The notes below the pieces were generated by a model, which saw only the letters and a program-made list of their open reading frames with translations, did not search any database and was not told the origin of the DNA. From Nonomuraea dietziae (GTDB taxonomy: Bacteria; Actinomycetota; Actinomycetes; Streptosporangiales; Streptosporangiaceae), in NCBI RefSeq assembly GCF_014195505.1, contig NZ_JACIBV010000003.1:62001-126000 (forward strand): a stretch of DNA of 64,000 nucleotides, read 5' to 3'. Shown piece after piece: positions 16,749-25,327 of this stretch (the stretch's first letter is position 1; each line of letters opens with the position of its first letter). Both the position numbers and the translations under genes were made by a program.

Positions 16749-16782
16749 ATTGACCGCGTCACGGCACGAGAAGGGGAAGCAC

Positions 16783-17259
16783 ATGGCCCAGTCGCTGGAG
16801 ATCAAGCCCATCGGAGTCGTGGTCGGCGGGCGGGCCGAACCCACAGACGACCACTGGAGCGGCGAAGCGATCATCCGACTGAACCCCGACTTCCCTCATG
16901 AAGTGGTCCAGGGCCTGGAGGAGTTCTCTCACCTGGTCGTCGTCTGGCACTTCCACCGGGCATCACCCGGCGACGTAGCTCTGCACGCTCGAAGCCCCCG
17001 CAACAACCCGCAATGGCCAGCCACTGGAACCTTCGTCCACCGCAACCACCGCCGCCCCAACCAGCTCGCGCAGTCCTTCCCCCGCCTGCTGAAGGTGGAC
17101 GGGCTCGACCTGTACGTGACCGACCTGGACGCGATCGATGGCACCCCCGTCTACGATCTGGCGCCCTACTTCACCGCGATGGGCCCGCGCGGCCCCGTGC
17201 GAGAGCCGCGCTGGCCGAACGACATGCTCGCCGACTATTGGGACACACCGACGGCGTGA
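16783..17259 (+). CDS. TrmO/TsaA-family protein (tRNA methyltransferase-like)
   Basis: A 158-residue protein. The ATG at 16783 follows AAGGGGAAG; an in-frame TTG at 16750 is less likely. EIKPIGVV opens the protein, and FSHLVVVWHFHR, LLKVDGLDLYVTDLDAIDGTPVYDLAPYF is the family signature of TrmO (UPF0066), which methylates the t6A modification at tRNA position 37. The family also has stand-alone homologues acting on small molecules. It follows the regulator gene by 34 bases. Confidence 0.8.
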   Translation: MAQSLEIKPIGVVVGGRAEPTDDHWSGEAIIRLNPDFPHEVVQGLEEFSHLVVVWHFHRASPGDVALHARSPRNNPQWPATGTFVHRNHRRPNQLAQSFPRLLKVDGLDLYVTDLDAIDGTPVYDLAPYFTAMGPRGPVREPRWPNDMLADYWDTPTA

Positions 17260-17318
17260 TCATGTGAGATCACAGCGGTTCTGGGGGTGCGGAACGGGGG
17301 CACTTGTGCAGGGTTGCA

Positions 17319-17355
17319 GGGCGTGAGGCTGCGTCCCGGAGGCAGCCTCACGCCC
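17319..17355 (+). terminator. 14-bp hairpin terminator
   Basis: A perfect 14-bp stem (17319-17332 with 17342-17355) and a 9-base loop, 60 bases after the trmO-like stop. It can serve the convergent minus-strand transcripts too. Confidence 0.7.
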
Positions 17356-17382
17356 CGGCCAACCCCGGCTGGGGTCGACCGA

Positions 17383-17413
17383 GCTGGAGCCGCGCCCCTC
17401 GCGCGGCTCCAGC
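17383..17413. terminator. 13-bp hairpin, second terminator of a tandem pair
   Basis: A perfect 13-bp stem (17383-17395 with 17401-17413), loop CCCTC. It lies 21 bases before the stop of the leftward peptide gene at 17434, so it probably ends that operon, back to back with the hairpin at 17319. Confidence 0.65.
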
Positions 17414-17433
17414 GGCTCTGATGCTGGGCAGGG

Positions 17434-17580
17434 TCAATGCTCGTCCTCAGCCGTGGCGTCTTGGTGCCTCTCCTCGAGCGTGGCCTCCGGCGTGGGAGAG
17501 GGAAGGCTGTCGAGGAGGGGCAGGGGGCTGTCGTGGTATGGCCTGGGGCGCCCCAGAGCCCACAGCATGATCGAGTTCAT
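17434..17580 (-). CDS. small hypothetical peptide, 48 aa
   Basis: ATG at 17580 with a good GGAGG 8 bases upstream. The peptide begins MNSIMLWALGRPRPYHDS and ends in an acidic Glu/Asp/His tail. I do not recognise it. It is the third gene of a leftward group of small genes and is closed by a strong hairpin, which supports expression. No Cys is present. A precursor or regulatory peptide role is possible but unsupported. Confidence 0.45.
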   Translation of the reverse strand: MNSIMLWALGRPRPYHDSPLPLLDSLPSPTPEATLEERHQDATAEDEH

Positions 17581-17670
17581 GACGTCTGCCTCCGGTGGTG
17601 CCTCCGACCCCGGGAGGCGTGCCGGTCTGGGATCCTCTCTTGATCCCACAGCCGGGTGCAGCTCCCGAGG

Positions 17671-18069
17671 TCAGAGGTGGAGGTCTGGCGAACCTCGCCG
17701 ACGGGCCGCTGGGGTGTGGCTGGCCACGCCTGTGGGGGGGAAGAACGAAGTCCGCCAGAGTTCTAGTGCGGCTGCACCCACGCGGGTGTGGGTCTGTTCA
17801 AGGTGAGCGAGACCGTCCTCGCCGCATTCGATCGCGGGGGCGATTCGCGCCCGCCACAACTCGGGGTCGGCCTCGGTGATGCGCTCCCACAGCTCGGGCC
17901 AGGTCGGCGGCGCCGACACGCAGATGCCATCTTCCGATGGGCCGCAGAACCAGGCGAACAGGAGCCGGCTGTAGGGGCCGTACATGCCAGTCCACCGGCC
18001 GCCGCTGTGCGACTCGACCGTCGCGGCGTATCTTCGCGCGGCGGAGTCTGTGTCGATCTCGCTCAGCAT
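17671..18069 (-). CDS. hypothetical protein, 132 aa
   Basis: ATG at 18069 with GGAGG 7 bases upstream. Soluble, Trp-rich (RWTGMYGPYSRLLFAWF, PPTWPELWERITEADPELW), with no membrane segment or motif that I recognise. It lies 49 bases after the 106-residue gene and is probably cotranscribed with it. Codon bias is typical of a real actinomycete gene. Confidence 0.55.
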   Translation of the reverse strand: MLSEIDTDSAARRYAATVESHSGGRWTGMYGPYSRLLFAWFCGPSEDGICVSAPPTWPELWERITEADPELWRARIAPAIECGEDGLAHLEQTHTRVGAAALELWRTSFFPPTGVASHTPAARRRGSPDLHL

Positions 18070-18118
18070 GGCGGGTCCTCCGGGATCTCCTACGTGGGGT
18101 GGGGGCTTGGCTCGGGAT

Positions 18119-18439
18119 CTATGACGGGTGGCCGTCGCTGCGCAGAACCACGTTGGGCGTACCGCTCGGGGGGAGCCTCGTGCCGACTTCGCGCTGCCAC
18201 ACCTTCACCTGCCACAGCACGTCCATGGCCTGATCGCTGGTGGTCATGGCCGCCACCAGGAAGGCGCGAGCGGCGGCGTCGTACCTGCTCGTGGGGATCG
18301 TGAGCGTTCCGCCGGTCAGCCAGGTCTCGCCCTGGTCGATCGATAGCTCCAGGGACACCAGGCACTCGCTGGACGGACGAGTCTCCTCATCGCCCGTGTA
18401 TGGGCGGATGTCGCAGGCGTTCGCTTTCGTGGCAGGCAT
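18119..18439 (-). CDS. hypothetical protein, 106 aa
   Basis: ATG at 18439 with GAGGAG upstream. The sequence alternates short strands (LVSLELSIDQGETWLTGGTLTIP, LWQVKVWQREVGTRL) and looks like a small beta-rich or alpha/beta protein. First gene of the leftward three-gene group, divergent from the XRE-TPR gene at 18599. Function unknown. Confidence 0.6.
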   Translation of the reverse strand: MPATKANACDIRPYTGDEETRPSSECLVSLELSIDQGETWLTGGTLTIPTSRYDAAARAFLVAAMTTSDQAMDVLWQVKVWQREVGTRLPPSGTPNVVLRSDGHPS

Positions 18440-18598
18440 CCGAGCTGCTCCTCACATCGGTGAAGGTTTCTCAACCTTGGAGCGGTCGGCCTCACCTGGG
18501 AACGCCATCCAGGTGGGCAGTCAAGGGGCAGATGAGGGGCAGATTCGCGGGCCTTCCGATCAGCCCCATGCGACGATGCGGACGAAGGGAGGCGCACA

Positions 18599-19912
18599 GT
18601 GCCCGACCCCAACATGCAGTTGCGGCGAGCCCGCGAAGGACTGTCCTCTCCGTCTGCCCCTGGAGAGCACGCATCCCGTCAGGACCTCGCGGACCTGGTC
18701 AACGCCTGGATCATGCAAGAACACCATCGCGAAGCAGGCCTGACGGCGAACTACATCGGCAAGCTCGAACGCGGGCTCGTCCGCTGGCCCAACTGCGACT
18801 ACCGCGCGGCGCTTCGCATCATCCTCGGAGTGGAGCACGACGCGGACCTCGGCTTTCACCGGCCGCGACGCACTCAGCAGGCCACTACCGTGACAGACGT
18901 GGATCGCAAAGGGTTCATACGCACCGCGCTCGGGGTGGCGGCCGCCGTGCCCCTCGCCCAGCTAGCCATCCCCTCACAAAGCGCCAACGTGCCCAGCGTG
19001 GTGGCCGCCGCCGACATCGGCGAGCTGCGCAACATCGCCAGCGTGTTCTCTACGTGGGACCACACCTACGGCGGCGGCCTGGTCCGCGACGCGGTCGCCG
19101 CCCAGGTGCGCTATTCCGTGGGACTGCTCGAACACGCCCGCTGCCCGCGAGGGCTCCACGACGAGCTGTACGCCGCGGTGGGCTGGCTCGGCCACGTGGG
19201 CGCGTCCATGGCCTTCGACGCCTACGCCCACGACGACGCCCGCAAGATGTTCCGGCTCGCGCTGACGTGCGCTGAAGAAGCCGGCGACTGGCACCTGCGC
19301 GCCAAGGTGCTGTCGTCCATGGCCCGTCAAGCGATCTGGTGCGGCGATGCCGACAGCGGGCTGACGCTCGTGGAGCTCGCCCTGGTTCGTGCCGACCGCC
19401 TCACCTTCGCCGAGCGGGCCATGCTGCTGACCGGCCGCGCGCGGGCGCTGGCCAAGCTCGGCCGGGTGCAGGAGACCCTGGCCACCGTGGGCCAGGCCGA
19501 CGAGCAGTTCGCCCGCATCCACCCTGCCGAAGAGGCGCCGTGGATGCGCTACTACGACGCCGCCCAGCATGCTGGAGACACCGGCCACGCCCTGTTCGAC
19601 CTGGCGATGACGCGCGGCCAGTTCGTCAGCGAAGCGTCCGGGCGACTCGCGGCGGCTGTGGCCGGGCACACCGCCCCCTACGTGCGCTCGCGTGCGATCA
19701 GCGGCATCAAACTCGCCTCCCTCACCATGGCGACCGGTGACCCTGATGAGGCGGCGGCGATCGGCGCCCGCGCGGTGAAGGACGCAGGCCGGGTCCGCTC
19801 CTGCCGGACCCAAGACGACATGAGGGAGTTGCACCGCCTGGCCCGCCCCCACCACATCCGCACCCCAGTGGCTGAGCTCCGTCACCAGATCCACGCGGCG
19901 GTCCAAGCATGA
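18599..19912 (+). CDS. XRE-type HTH/TPR regulator
   Basis: A 437-residue protein with a GTG start (GGGAGG just upstream). The N-terminus has an HTH (RQDLADLVNAW..., LTANYIGKLERGLVRWPN), then a hydrophobic stretch (FIRTALGVAAAVPLAQLAIP) of the sort found in this actinobacterial family, then TPR-like helices (ARKMFRLALTCAEEAGDWHLRAKVLSSMARQA). Its stop overlaps the next ATG by 4 bases (ATGA), so it is coupled to the phosphotransferase gene. Confidence 0.75.
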   Translation: MPDPNMQLRRAREGLSSPSAPGEHASRQDLADLVNAWIMQEHHREAGLTANYIGKLERGLVRWPNCDYRAALRIILGVEHDADLGFHRPRRTQQATTVTDVDRKGFIRTALGVAAAVPLAQLAIPSQSANVPSVVAAADIGELRNIASVFSTWDHTYGGGLVRDAVAAQVRYSVGLLEHARCPRGLHDELYAAVGWLGHVGASMAFDAYAHDDARKMFRLALTCAEEAGDWHLRAKVLSSMARQAIWCGDADSGLTLVELALVRADRLTFAERAMLLTGRARALAKLGRVQETLATVGQADEQFARIHPAEEAPWMRYYDAAQHAGDTGHALFDLAMTRGQFVSEASGRLAAAVAGHTAPYVRSRAISGIKLASLTMATGDPDEAAAIGARAVKDAGRVRSCRTQDDMRELHRLARPHHIRTPVAELRHQIHAAVQA

Positions 19913-20808
19913 CCCTGGCCAGCGAAGCCGAGACAGCCAGCAGGGCCGTCCTCGAAGCCGCGTGCACCCAGGCCGGACTCGACCCACACGCCGCCGAGCT
20001 GCTGCGGCTCGGTGAGAACGCCCTCTACCGGCTGCCGGGCGGGATCATCGCCCGCATCTCCCGCGCCGGTCAGACAGCGGCCGCGGTGCGCGAGGTGCAG
20101 GTGGCCCGCTGGCTCGAAGCCCAAGAAGTCCCCGCGGTTCAGGCGCTGCCCAACGTCGATCAGCCCGCCGAGGTCGACGGCCGAGCAGTCACCTGGTGGC
20201 AGGAGCTACCCCCGCACCGTCACGGCACCGCTGTGGAGGTCGCCGCCGCGCTGCGTCGCCTCCACGACCTACCGCCACCGATCACGTTCGATGTCGGCCG
20301 GCTCGATCCGTTCGTCCGGCTGAGCGACCGCATCGAACGCGCGGCCACCCTGAGCGAAGCGGACCGAGCCTGGATGCGCGAGCACCTAGCCGTCCTGCAA
20401 GGTCGGTATGCGGAACTTCCCACTGGGCTTTCGCCGAGCGTTGTGCACGGCGACGCGTGGATAGGGAACGTGGTGGCCACCAACGATAGCCGCGTGGTGC
20501 TGCTGGATCTGGAACGGTGCTCAGTCGGCCCGCCTGAGTGGGATCTGGTCTCGACGGCGGTGAAGGTGTTCACGCTCGCTGGGATCACGATCGAGGACTA
20601 CCAGAGGTTCGTCGACGCCTACGGCCACGACGTCACGCGGTGGGCAGGGTTCGAGCTTCTGCGCGACATCCGGGAGTTTCGCCTGGTCTGCATGGCCGCG
20701 CAGGCTGCAGGAGAGAACCCGACCCGAGCGGATGAGGCGGCACTGCGCTTGGCATGCCTGCGCGGGGAACGCGGGCCGCGCCCCTGGCATTGGACAGCGG
20801 TGTCCTAA
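19909..20808 (+). CDS. aminoglycoside-phosphotransferase-family kinase
   Basis: A 299-residue protein. VVHGDAWIGNVV is the Brenner catalytic motif (HxDxxxxN) and VVLLDLERCSVGPPEWDLV the Mg-binding segment of APH/choline-kinase-like enzymes. The glycine-loop and Lys region at the N-terminus is weak (LGENALYRLPGGIIARIS). The substrate cannot be inferred; sugar, antibiotic or small-molecule phosphorylation are all possible. It is translationally coupled to the upstream regulator, a pairing often seen in actinomycetes. Confidence 0.8.
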   Translation: MTLASEAETASRAVLEAACTQAGLDPHAAELLRLGENALYRLPGGIIARISRAGQTAAAVREVQVARWLEAQEVPAVQALPNVDQPAEVDGRAVTWWQELPPHRHGTAVEVAAALRRLHDLPPPITFDVGRLDPFVRLSDRIERAATLSEADRAWMREHLAVLQGRYAELPTGLSPSVVHGDAWIGNVVATNDSRVVLLDLERCSVGPPEWDLVSTAVKVFTLAGITIEDYQRFVDAYGHDVTRWAGFELLRDIREFRLVCMAAQAAGENPTRADEAALRLACLRGERGPRPWHWTAVS

Positions 20809-20824
20809 ACCGGCCACAGAAATG

Positions 20825-20840
20825 GGCCGCCCCAGCGGCC
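20825..20840 (+). terminator. short GC hairpin after the phosphotransferase gene
   Basis: GGCCGC (20825-20830), loop CCCA, GCGGCC (20835-20840), 16 bases past the stop codon. Confidence 0.45.
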
Positions 20841-20888
20841 AGGGTTCCGTCAGCCTGACGTAGACGATGTAGCGATGCCGAGAACTTT

Positions 20889-20916
20889 CTGACGCTCAGG
20901 TTCAGGCCGGTATAAC
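20889..20916 (+). promoter_or_regulatory. sigma70-like promoter of the RHH/PIN-like pair
   Basis: CTGACG (20889-20894), 16-base spacer, TATAAC (20911-20916), 17 bases before the ATG at 20934. With no ribosome-binding site visible, the transcript may be leaderless or nearly so. The repeated CGGTA units at 20919-20934 could be an autoregulatory operator. Confidence 0.5.
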
Positions 20917-20933
20917 TGCGGTACCGTTTCGGT

Positions 20934-21215
20934 ATGACCGAGAAGATAGCGATCAGTCTTCCCGACGAGGCCGCCGAGTGGATCCGCACCAAGGTCGCCA
21001 CCGGACAGGCTGCCAGCGTGTCAGCAGGCATTGCCCAGCTGATCGAGGCCGACCGCCGCTACGCCGAATGGCTCCAACAGGAAGAAGCAGCATTCGGAGA
21101 GCCCCTGCCCGACGACCCCGCCCTGTGGGAGGAGATGGGTGCCCGGCTGCGCCGCTCACCCGCCGAAGTCCGCGCCGACAACGAGGATGAGCTCGCCGAC
21201 GGCAACGCCGCATGA
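20934..21215 (+). CDS. ribbon-helix-helix antitoxin-like protein
   Basis: A 93-residue acidic protein. TEKIAISLPDEAAEWIRTKVATGQAASVSAGIAQLIE matches the RHH DNA-binding fold found in antitoxins. The C-terminal half (RYAEWLQQEEAAFGEPLP...) is charged and likely the toxin-binding tail. Its stop overlaps the next ATG (ATGA), as in toxin-antitoxin operons. Confidence 0.7.
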   Translation: MTEKIAISLPDEAAEWIRTKVATGQAASVSAGIAQLIEADRRYAEWLQQEEAAFGEPLPDDPALWEEMGARLRRSPAEVRADNEDELADGNAA

Positions 21216-21649
21216 TCCGCGGCCGCGTCCTGCACACCCCAGCCGTGGCCGCCTACCTCGCCGGCGACCGGCTCATCCGCATCGCGGTGGCCGCCGCCGC
21301 TCGCGAAGCCATCCCACTGCTGCTGCCCACCGCGGTCTTGGCCGCCGCCACCTCAGAACATCCGGACCTGTACCTGCAGCAGCTCGCCGCCAGAGTAAGA
21401 GTCCTGCTGGACAGCGCCGCCGTGATCGTCGACCACTTGGTGGCCGAAGCCCCTCACCGGGACCAGACTCGCGACGGAGAACGCGCCATCCGCTCCGGCT
21501 ACCTCATGAGCGTGCTCGGCCTTACCTTGGACGACGCCCAGACGGCAGATGTGGCACTCAACCGCTCCGCGCCGGTCTTCACCACACGAGTGGGCGCCGC
21601 GAGACTGGCGAAGATCGAGCCTCGACTCGCCTTCGACCTCATCGGATGA
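21212..21649 (+). CDS. PIN-domain-like protein, possible toxin with altered active site
   Basis: A 145-residue protein coupled to the RHH gene. The layout VLHTPAVAAYLAGDRLIR...LLLPTAVLAAA and the terminal VFTTRVGAARL follow the PIN-domain toxin pattern (VLDTSALLAYL..., VTTD...). The first catalytic Asp is His-Thr here and the last Asp is missing. It may be an inactive or diverged toxin, or a binding partner only. The operon context is the main support. Confidence 0.5.
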   Translation: MIRGRVLHTPAVAAYLAGDRLIRIAVAAAAREAIPLLLPTAVLAAATSEHPDLYLQQLAARVRVLLDSAAVIVDHLVAEAPHRDQTRDGERAIRSGYLMSVLGLTLDDAQTADVALNRSAPVFTTRVGAARLAKIEPRLAFDLIG

Positions 21650-22197
21650 AGAAGTCACTGGGTTAGCTGCCGGATTCTCGTCGCCTATTATTACCTGCGC
21701 GTTCGCGCCAGGGTGGCCCCAGCGCGTGATGATCCGCTAGATTCTGCAAGCTGCCGTGCCCCGCCGTGGGAACGACAATTCGCAAGACTCCACCGCGCCC
21801 AGTCCGTGACTGGGTCACCGCGCGGAGGAGATCTTGCTGGCGCCGGTCGGGGCACAGGCATGGCGGCCATGCCCCTGATGCTTATCACCGAAGGCATCAG
21901 GGGCTCTGCCCGCCGGGATGACTTGACCGCTGTGGCTGTGGCTGTCCGCATCCGCCGTGATGCCGTCCCCGCCTCCACGCGGCCAAGGTTCGAAGGGACC
22001 GAGGCGGGCGGCTAAGGATCGTCCTCCGCGGGACTGCTTCTTCCAACCGCGGCGTTCAGTACATCTCCCGATGGCCAACTCTGCGCATGTGCGGATCCTG
22101 CCCTATGCGTCATCATGAGCGGGCGCGGTCAGTGAGCCCTTCTCCAGAGCCCCTCCGGGACTGCACGCCGGAGGGTCCGGCGGAGTAGGGAGGTCCT
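21650..22197. other. gene-free stretch with hairpin
   Basis: No gene recognised. It holds an 11-bp terminator-like hairpin at 21871-21904 and leads into the small membrane peptide gene at 22198. Confidence 0.45.
21871..21904 (+). terminator. 11-bp hairpin
   Basis: GCCCCTGATGC (21871-21881) pairs with GCATCAGGGGC (21894-21904) across a 12-base loop, about 220 bases after the PIN-like gene. Confidence 0.5.
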
Positions 22198-22311
22198 GTG
22201 GACGACCGCGAACGGGGAGACAAGCACCACAAGATCCGCACCGTCTTGGCAGTGGTCAAGCTGGTGCTGTGGATCCTCTGGGTGGCCTTCGATCCTCGCC
22301 GCCTCTTCTAA
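22198..22311 (+). CDS. small single-span membrane peptide, 37 aa
   Basis: GTG start with GGGAGG 4 bases upstream. A charged N-terminus (MDDRERGDKHHKIRT) is followed by one hydrophobic segment (VLAVVKLVLWILWVAF). It resembles the 43-residue peptide at 38177-38308 (shared IRT, LA-V, VLW-W). Both genes are followed directly by a hairpin with the same CGGGCCTCCT arm. Two diverged copies with matching terminators argue that this is a real family. Function unknown. Confidence 0.6.
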   Translation: MDDRERGDKHHKIRTVLAVVKLVLWILWVAFDPRRLF

Positions 22312-22317
22312 GGCGGC

Positions 22318-22365
22318 CGGGCCTCCTGCTGGCAACGCTTCGACCTGATGCAAGCAGGAGGCCCG
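22318..22365 (+). terminator. 13-bp hairpin terminator of the small membrane peptide gene
   Basis: CGGGCCTCCTGCT (22318-22330) pairs with AGCAGGAGGCCCG (22353-22365), 7 bases after the stop. Confidence 0.7.
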
Positions 22366-22777
22366 AACACATCCCACCTTAGGCGGCGGAGCTGGCCTCT
22401 CGCACGTGGAGATCTTCCCTCTGCGTAGAAGCTTCACAATCCCTTGATTGGCGGCACTTCACCGCAGGGAGGGACCCCTTATATCCAGGCCTCCCTGGTC
22501 GGGAGTCTGGTTGAGCGGTTCACGTGCGAGCTTGCGCCCCTGGAGCCGCTATGCCCCAGGCGACGACCACTCTCCGTGACGACCACGAGCTCAACCACAG
22601 CTAAATAGGCGACAGTTGATTACGCGAGGTCGCCAGAGTGGGCCCCCTTGCATGGCTCGAAGCTCAGATCCACCGGCTACGCCGCCCATGAGGCCGCCAC
22701 GGCGGATAGCCCTGGAAGCAGGCATACCGAGGCCGATCCCGCGTGATCGAATGCTGCAAGACGGAGGCGGGACTCGC
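22366..22777. other. gene-free stretch
   Basis: About 410 bases in which I see no gene, RNA or repeat that I can support. Confidence 0.4.
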
Positions 22778-23779
22778 TCACCGCGCGGGGGTTCCTCCCC
22801 GTGGGTACGGCAATCGGAGCAGGTCAGCGATCATCGCTCGAAGAGCCGTGTGTTGCCGGGTGAGGCTGAAGCGCTGAAGCCGATCTAGGCAGTCGCCGAG
22901 CAGCGCGGTGTGCTCGGCCGTTGTGGCGATGTCGTTCAGCCAGTGTAGGCGTTCGAGTGCGGCGCGTTCGCTGTCGATGAGCAGCCTGGCGGTGATGAAC
23001 TGATCGAATGGGCTCAGCGCCGTGGGTAGCAGGGGGACGCATCCGGCCAGGATCGCCTGCGCGAGTTGCTCGAGTACCCCAATGCCGGAGACGCCGTAAT
23101 CCGGGGGCAGCAGGATCGTGGCCAGACTCTGGCTGTAGACGTCCCTGAGGCGGCGGTGGGTGGCGTCGTCGGGCGGCCAGCACGAGCAGCGTTCGCCGCC
23201 TGCCCCGACGACCACATGCGGGAACTGCCGGATAGCAGGGGCGAGGAAGGCGTTGTAGGCCTGGCGGTGGATGTCGAGGTCGCCGACATAGCCGACAGTG
23301 AACCTTCTGGGTTTGCTGGCCAGGGTGTCGGCGTCGGGAGCCTTCAGCGCGGAGGCGGGCAGGGGTGGCAGCAGTCGGCGGGCGCCGAAACGGCGGCCGA
23401 TGTCGCACACGGTGACGTGGCGGGCGCGGCGCAGGGGGTGGGTCTTGGGCAACGCGCTGCTGGTGTCCCACAGCAGGGTGGGGGTAGCGCGCTGGCCGGT
23501 GTAGTGGGCCAGCAGGTCACGCTGATGCTGTAGGCGCTGGCGTGTGCGGGCGTCGCTGGCTGGGCCTGTCGTGGTGTCGTCGGGTTGCCATTCCAGCAGC
23601 AGCACGCTGATGGCGGGGAAGCCGAGGGGCGCGCCGGTCGGGCGGGGGGCGGGGTTGAGCGGCACCATGTGGTGGCCGTCGTCGGCCAGGGCGTCGATGA
23701 GGAGGCGAGGATCGGGAGGTAAGTCGCCGAAGAGAGTGCCCGTGGCGGTCTCACGCAAGCTGTAGCCGATCCGCGTCAT
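22778..23779 (-). CDS. glycosyltransferase-like protein downstream of the conservon P450s
   Basis: A 333-residue protein from the ATG at 23779; a longer frame begins at 23827 and neither start has a clear ribosome-binding site. The C-terminal half (FTVGYVGDLDIHRQAYNAFL, GVSGIGVLEQLAQAILAGCVPLLP) resembles the donor-binding domain of GT-B glycosyltransferases. The N-terminal half is unfamiliar. It is the most distal gene of the leftward group headed by cvnA, 122 bases after the P450 gene. The family call is tentative. Confidence 0.5.
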   Translation of the reverse strand: MTRIGYSLRETATGTLFGDLPPDPRLLIDALADDGHHMVPLNPAPRPTGAPLGFPAISVLLLEWQPDDTTTGPASDARTRQRLQHQRDLLAHYTGQRATPTLLWDTSSALPKTHPLRRARHVTVCDIGRRFGARRLLPPLPASALKAPDADTLASKPRRFTVGYVGDLDIHRQAYNAFLAPAIRQFPHVVVGAGGERCSCWPPDDATHRRLRDVYSQSLATILLPPDYGVSGIGVLEQLAQAILAGCVPLLPTALSPFDQFITARLLIDSERAALERLHWLNDIATTAEHTALLGDCLDRLQRFSLTRQHTALRAMIADLLRLPYPRGGTPAR

Positions 23780-23901
23780 AGGAGGTGGTGGAGTCTTTCT
23801 GTGGGTTGGAGGGCATGCCGAAGGCACCGACCGCGGCGGCTTGCCTGGTCGGGTCGGCGTCCACAGCAGAGTGCGCCGCGTCGGTGATGCTGGGGCGGGG
23901 C

Positions 23902-25248
23902 TTAGGTGACGGGTGTCAGGACTACCGGCAGTGCCTGGACGGAGTTGCTGAACAGCGACGGGACTGGTATCAGGTCAGCGGCCGGTACGGCGAGCGCCAT
24001 GCGGGGGTAGCGGTCGAACAGGGCGGGCAGCGCCAGGGCCGCCTCCAACCGTGCCAGCCCGGCGCCCGGGCAGACGTGGGGGCCGCCGCCGAAGGCCAGA
24101 TGCCGCCTCTGGGCGCGGCCGATGTCGAACCGGTCGGCGTCGGGGCCGTGCTGGTCGGGGTCGCGGCCGAGGAGGCTGTAGGGGGCCAAGATGGCGTCCC
24201 CGGCCGGGATGGTGACGCCGGCGATGGTGATGTCGGTGCGCGGATAGCGGGCCATGAAGTTGCCGATGGGGGCATCCCAGCGCAGGACTTCCTCGACGAT
24301 GCCGGCCCACGTTTGCGCCGGGTCGGCAAGGGCTCGCTGGCATGCGGTGGTGAGCTGGCCGGGGTGGGTGAGCAAGGCGCGGACGGCGTTGAGCAGCAGA
24401 CTGAGGGTGGTTTCGTGCCCGGCGGCGATCATCAACCACAGAGTTCCGACCAGTTCCTCTTCGGTGAGGGCGTCGGGGTCGTCGCGTCGGGCAGCGATCA
24501 GGGCGCTGGTCAGGTCGGGGCCGGGCTGTTCGTGGCGGAGTCTGATGACCTGGCCGAGGACCTGGTAGATGTCGTGCTGAGTCTGTAGCACCTCCCCGGG
24601 CTCCGTGGTGGAGCGGAAGATGCTCTCGACCAGATGGCGCAGGCGGGGCCGGTCGGCGTCGGGGACGCCGACGAGTTCGCACACCACCCGCATGGGGATG
24701 GGGTAGGCGAAGTGCCGACGCAGATCGACCACGCCGTCGGCGTCGGCGTGGTCGGGCAGCTCGTCGACGACGTCGGTGATGAGGGCGGCGATGCGTGGGC
24801 GCAGCTCGTGGATGCGTCGCGGGGTGAGGGTGCGGGTGACCAGGCGGCGTAAGCGGTGGTGCTCGTCGCCGTCGGCGGTGACCATGTTGGTCACTTTGAG
24901 CATGCCGGTCAGCGGCCAGTCCTCGCCGATGTCGCCGCGCTGGACGCAGGTCCAGGTGTGCCAGTCCTTGCTGATGCGCACATCGTTCAGCAGGCTGAGC
25001 AGCAGGGAGTGGCGGGTGATGGCCCAGGCGGGAATGCCGCCGGGCAGCAGGACGCGCACCACGGGCCCGGCGGCGCGCAGGCGGGCGGCCTCGCCGTGGT
25101 GGTCGGCGCCGGTCGGATCCAGGGTGATGACGGGCACCCGGTCGACGGGGGCCTCGCCGGCGGCGTCGGCCAGGTGCGGGCAGCCGCTCCGATGGCCGGC
25201 CTCGGGGGTGTGCTCGGATGTGGGAATGGGCCGATCGTGAGGGGTCAT
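23902..25248 (-). CDS. cytochrome P450 (cvnF-like position)
   Basis: A 448-residue soluble bacterial P450. The I-helix motif is AAGHETTLSLL, the K-helix ExxR is EEVLRWD, and the heme loop is FGGGPHVCPGAGLAR with the Cys thiolate ligand. The start at 25248 is preceded by GGAGGA. It is the second P450 after cvnD, the usual arrangement in conservons that carry cvnE and cvnF. The substrate is unknown. Confidence 0.85.
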   Translation of the reverse strand: MTPHDRPIPTSEHTPEAGHRSGCPHLADAAGEAPVDRVPVITLDPTGADHHGEAARLRAAGPVVRVLLPGGIPAWAITRHSLLLSLLNDVRISKDWHTWTCVQRGDIGEDWPLTGMLKVTNMVTADGDEHHRLRRLVTRTLTPRRIHELRPRIAALITDVVDELPDHADADGVVDLRRHFAYPIPMRVVCELVGVPDADRPRLRHLVESIFRSTTEPGEVLQTQHDIYQVLGQVIRLRHEQPGPDLTSALIAARRDDPDALTEEELVGTLWLMIAAGHETTLSLLLNAVRALLTHPGQLTTACQRALADPAQTWAGIVEEVLRWDAPIGNFMARYPRTDITIAGVTIPAGDAILAPYSLLGRDPDQHGPDADRFDIGRAQRRHLAFGGGPHVCPGAGLARLEAALALPALFDRYPRMALAVPAADLIPVPSLFSNSVQALPVVLTPVT

Positions 25249-25327
25249 GAGGTCCTCCGGCGCGCGATAGAGGGTGATGAAGCACCCGCCTGCCCGGGCT
25301 GCGGCAAGGCCCAGACAGGCGGGGCGA

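Noticed and set aside
22770..22815. GC-rich imperfect hairpin around GCGGGGGTTCCTCCCCGTGG resembling a type I-E CRISPR repeat
   Set aside because: It occurs once, lies at the 3' end of the coding frame at 22778, and has no second repeat or spacers.
23785..24588. Plus-strand frame of 267 codons opposite the P450 gene
   Set aside because: Antisense of a clear cytochrome P450; no ribosome-binding site or family.
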